From: an uncultured Bacteroidales bacterium
GTDB lineage: Bacteria; Bacteroidota; Bacteroidia; Bacteroidales; P3
NCBI GenBank assembly: GCA_946183915.1
Contig: CAMHDJ010000005.1
Location: 1 to 64,000, forward strand
Direction: 5' to 3'
DNA length: 64,000 bases
This document shows positions 63,801 through 64,000 of the stretch, piece after piece. Position numbers and translations under genes: made by a program. The notes beneath the pieces were generated by a model, which was not told where the DNA came from, made no database searches, and worked only from the letters and a program-made list of their open reading frames with translations. The number at the start of each line of letters is the position of its first letter. The stretch's first letter is position 1.

Positions 63801-64000
63801 CCTGAAACCCTGTCTGCTCCCTGATGGCTCCGTGATGACTCCCTGATGACTCTCTTAAAACCAGGGTGAAATCCTTGCCCTGTAAGCGTTTTGCGAGTTT
63901 TCCAGCATGGTTGACACACTTCTGGAGTGCTAGATGTCTCGTTCAGAAATAGTTAAAGGTGAAAAATAGATCGTGCACGATCTAATTTTTTGACTTAAAT
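63801..64000 (-). repeat. dispersed palindromic element, copy 3 (cut by the window end)
   Basis: In minus orientation the same order as copies 1 and 2: palindrome core AGATCGTGCACGATCT (63968-63983; one base is missing from the left arm on the plus strand), the conserved CATGCTGGAAAACTCGCAAA part, and an 11-bp array (63801-63855). It lies upstream of pepO and continues beyond the window. Confidence 0.85.

Overview
The window reads as a GC-rich member of the Bacteroidetes, most likely order Bacteroidales. Evidence: promoters of the TTG-N19/20-TAnnTTTG type recur throughout, a type IX secretion sorting domain ends two exported proteins, the SecA is of the long form, and a complete Na+-translocating NADH:quinone reductase (nqrABCDEF) and a Bacteroidetes-type fumarate reductase (frdCAB) are present. 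Family or genus cannot be fixed from the sequence alone. No rRNA, transposase, integrase, CRISPR array or prophage gene was seen.

Layout. 0-5 kb: end of a beta-keto acid cleavage enzyme, a secreted arginine deiminase of the Porphyromonas type, trmH, a PepSY-like protein and a lipoprotein. 5-10 kb: secA (minus) and L-serine dehydratase (plus). 10.4-13.8 kb: an AT-richer four-gene cassette (TerB-like protein, coiled-coil membrane protein, vWA-like lipoprotein, lipoprotein). 14.2-17.3 kb: CPBP protease, era, a periplasmic protein. 17.6-26.2 kb: aspA-nqrABCDEF on the minus strand, interrupted between nqrD and nqrE by two AT-richer genes, one with a PD-(D/E)XK-like motif. 27-36 kb: thioredoxin-fold protein, a large TPR protein, an outer-membrane barrel, folC and a CDF metal exporter. 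35.9-40.3 kb: GDP-heptose pathway (gmhB, hddC, gmhA, hddA), a glycosyltransferase and a TonB-C protein. 40.5-46.3 kb: tRNA-Leu, prs, rplY, a retropepsin-like protease, tRNA-Ser, rnz and a sodium/solute symporter. 46.9-50.8 kb: frdCAB. 50.8-54.6 kb: an AT-rich accessory island with an LRR protein, small orphans, an XRE regulator behind a strongly structured RNA, a gene relic and a MazF-type toxin pair. 54.7-63.7 kb: valS, then a pepO-thioredoxin-mutL-rhomboid operon.

Together, aspartase, fumarate reductase and NQR describe anaerobic fumarate respiration: aspartate gives fumarate, NADH oxidation through NQR pumps Na+, and fumarate is the terminal acceptor. The sodium symporter could spend the Na+ gradient.

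The most unusual property is not a gene. Gaps between genes are filled by short degenerate tandem arrays. Twelve have a fixed 11-bp period although the unit sequence differs between loci; many others have periods of 7, 8, 9 or 10. Arrays often start at a stop codon, fill the gap to the next start codon, supply the last residues of proteins, or lie in frame inside housekeeping genes (nqrA, frdA, valS, mutL, a symporter). A separate dispersed element with a 26-bp perfect palindrome occurs three times and also ends in an 11-bp array.
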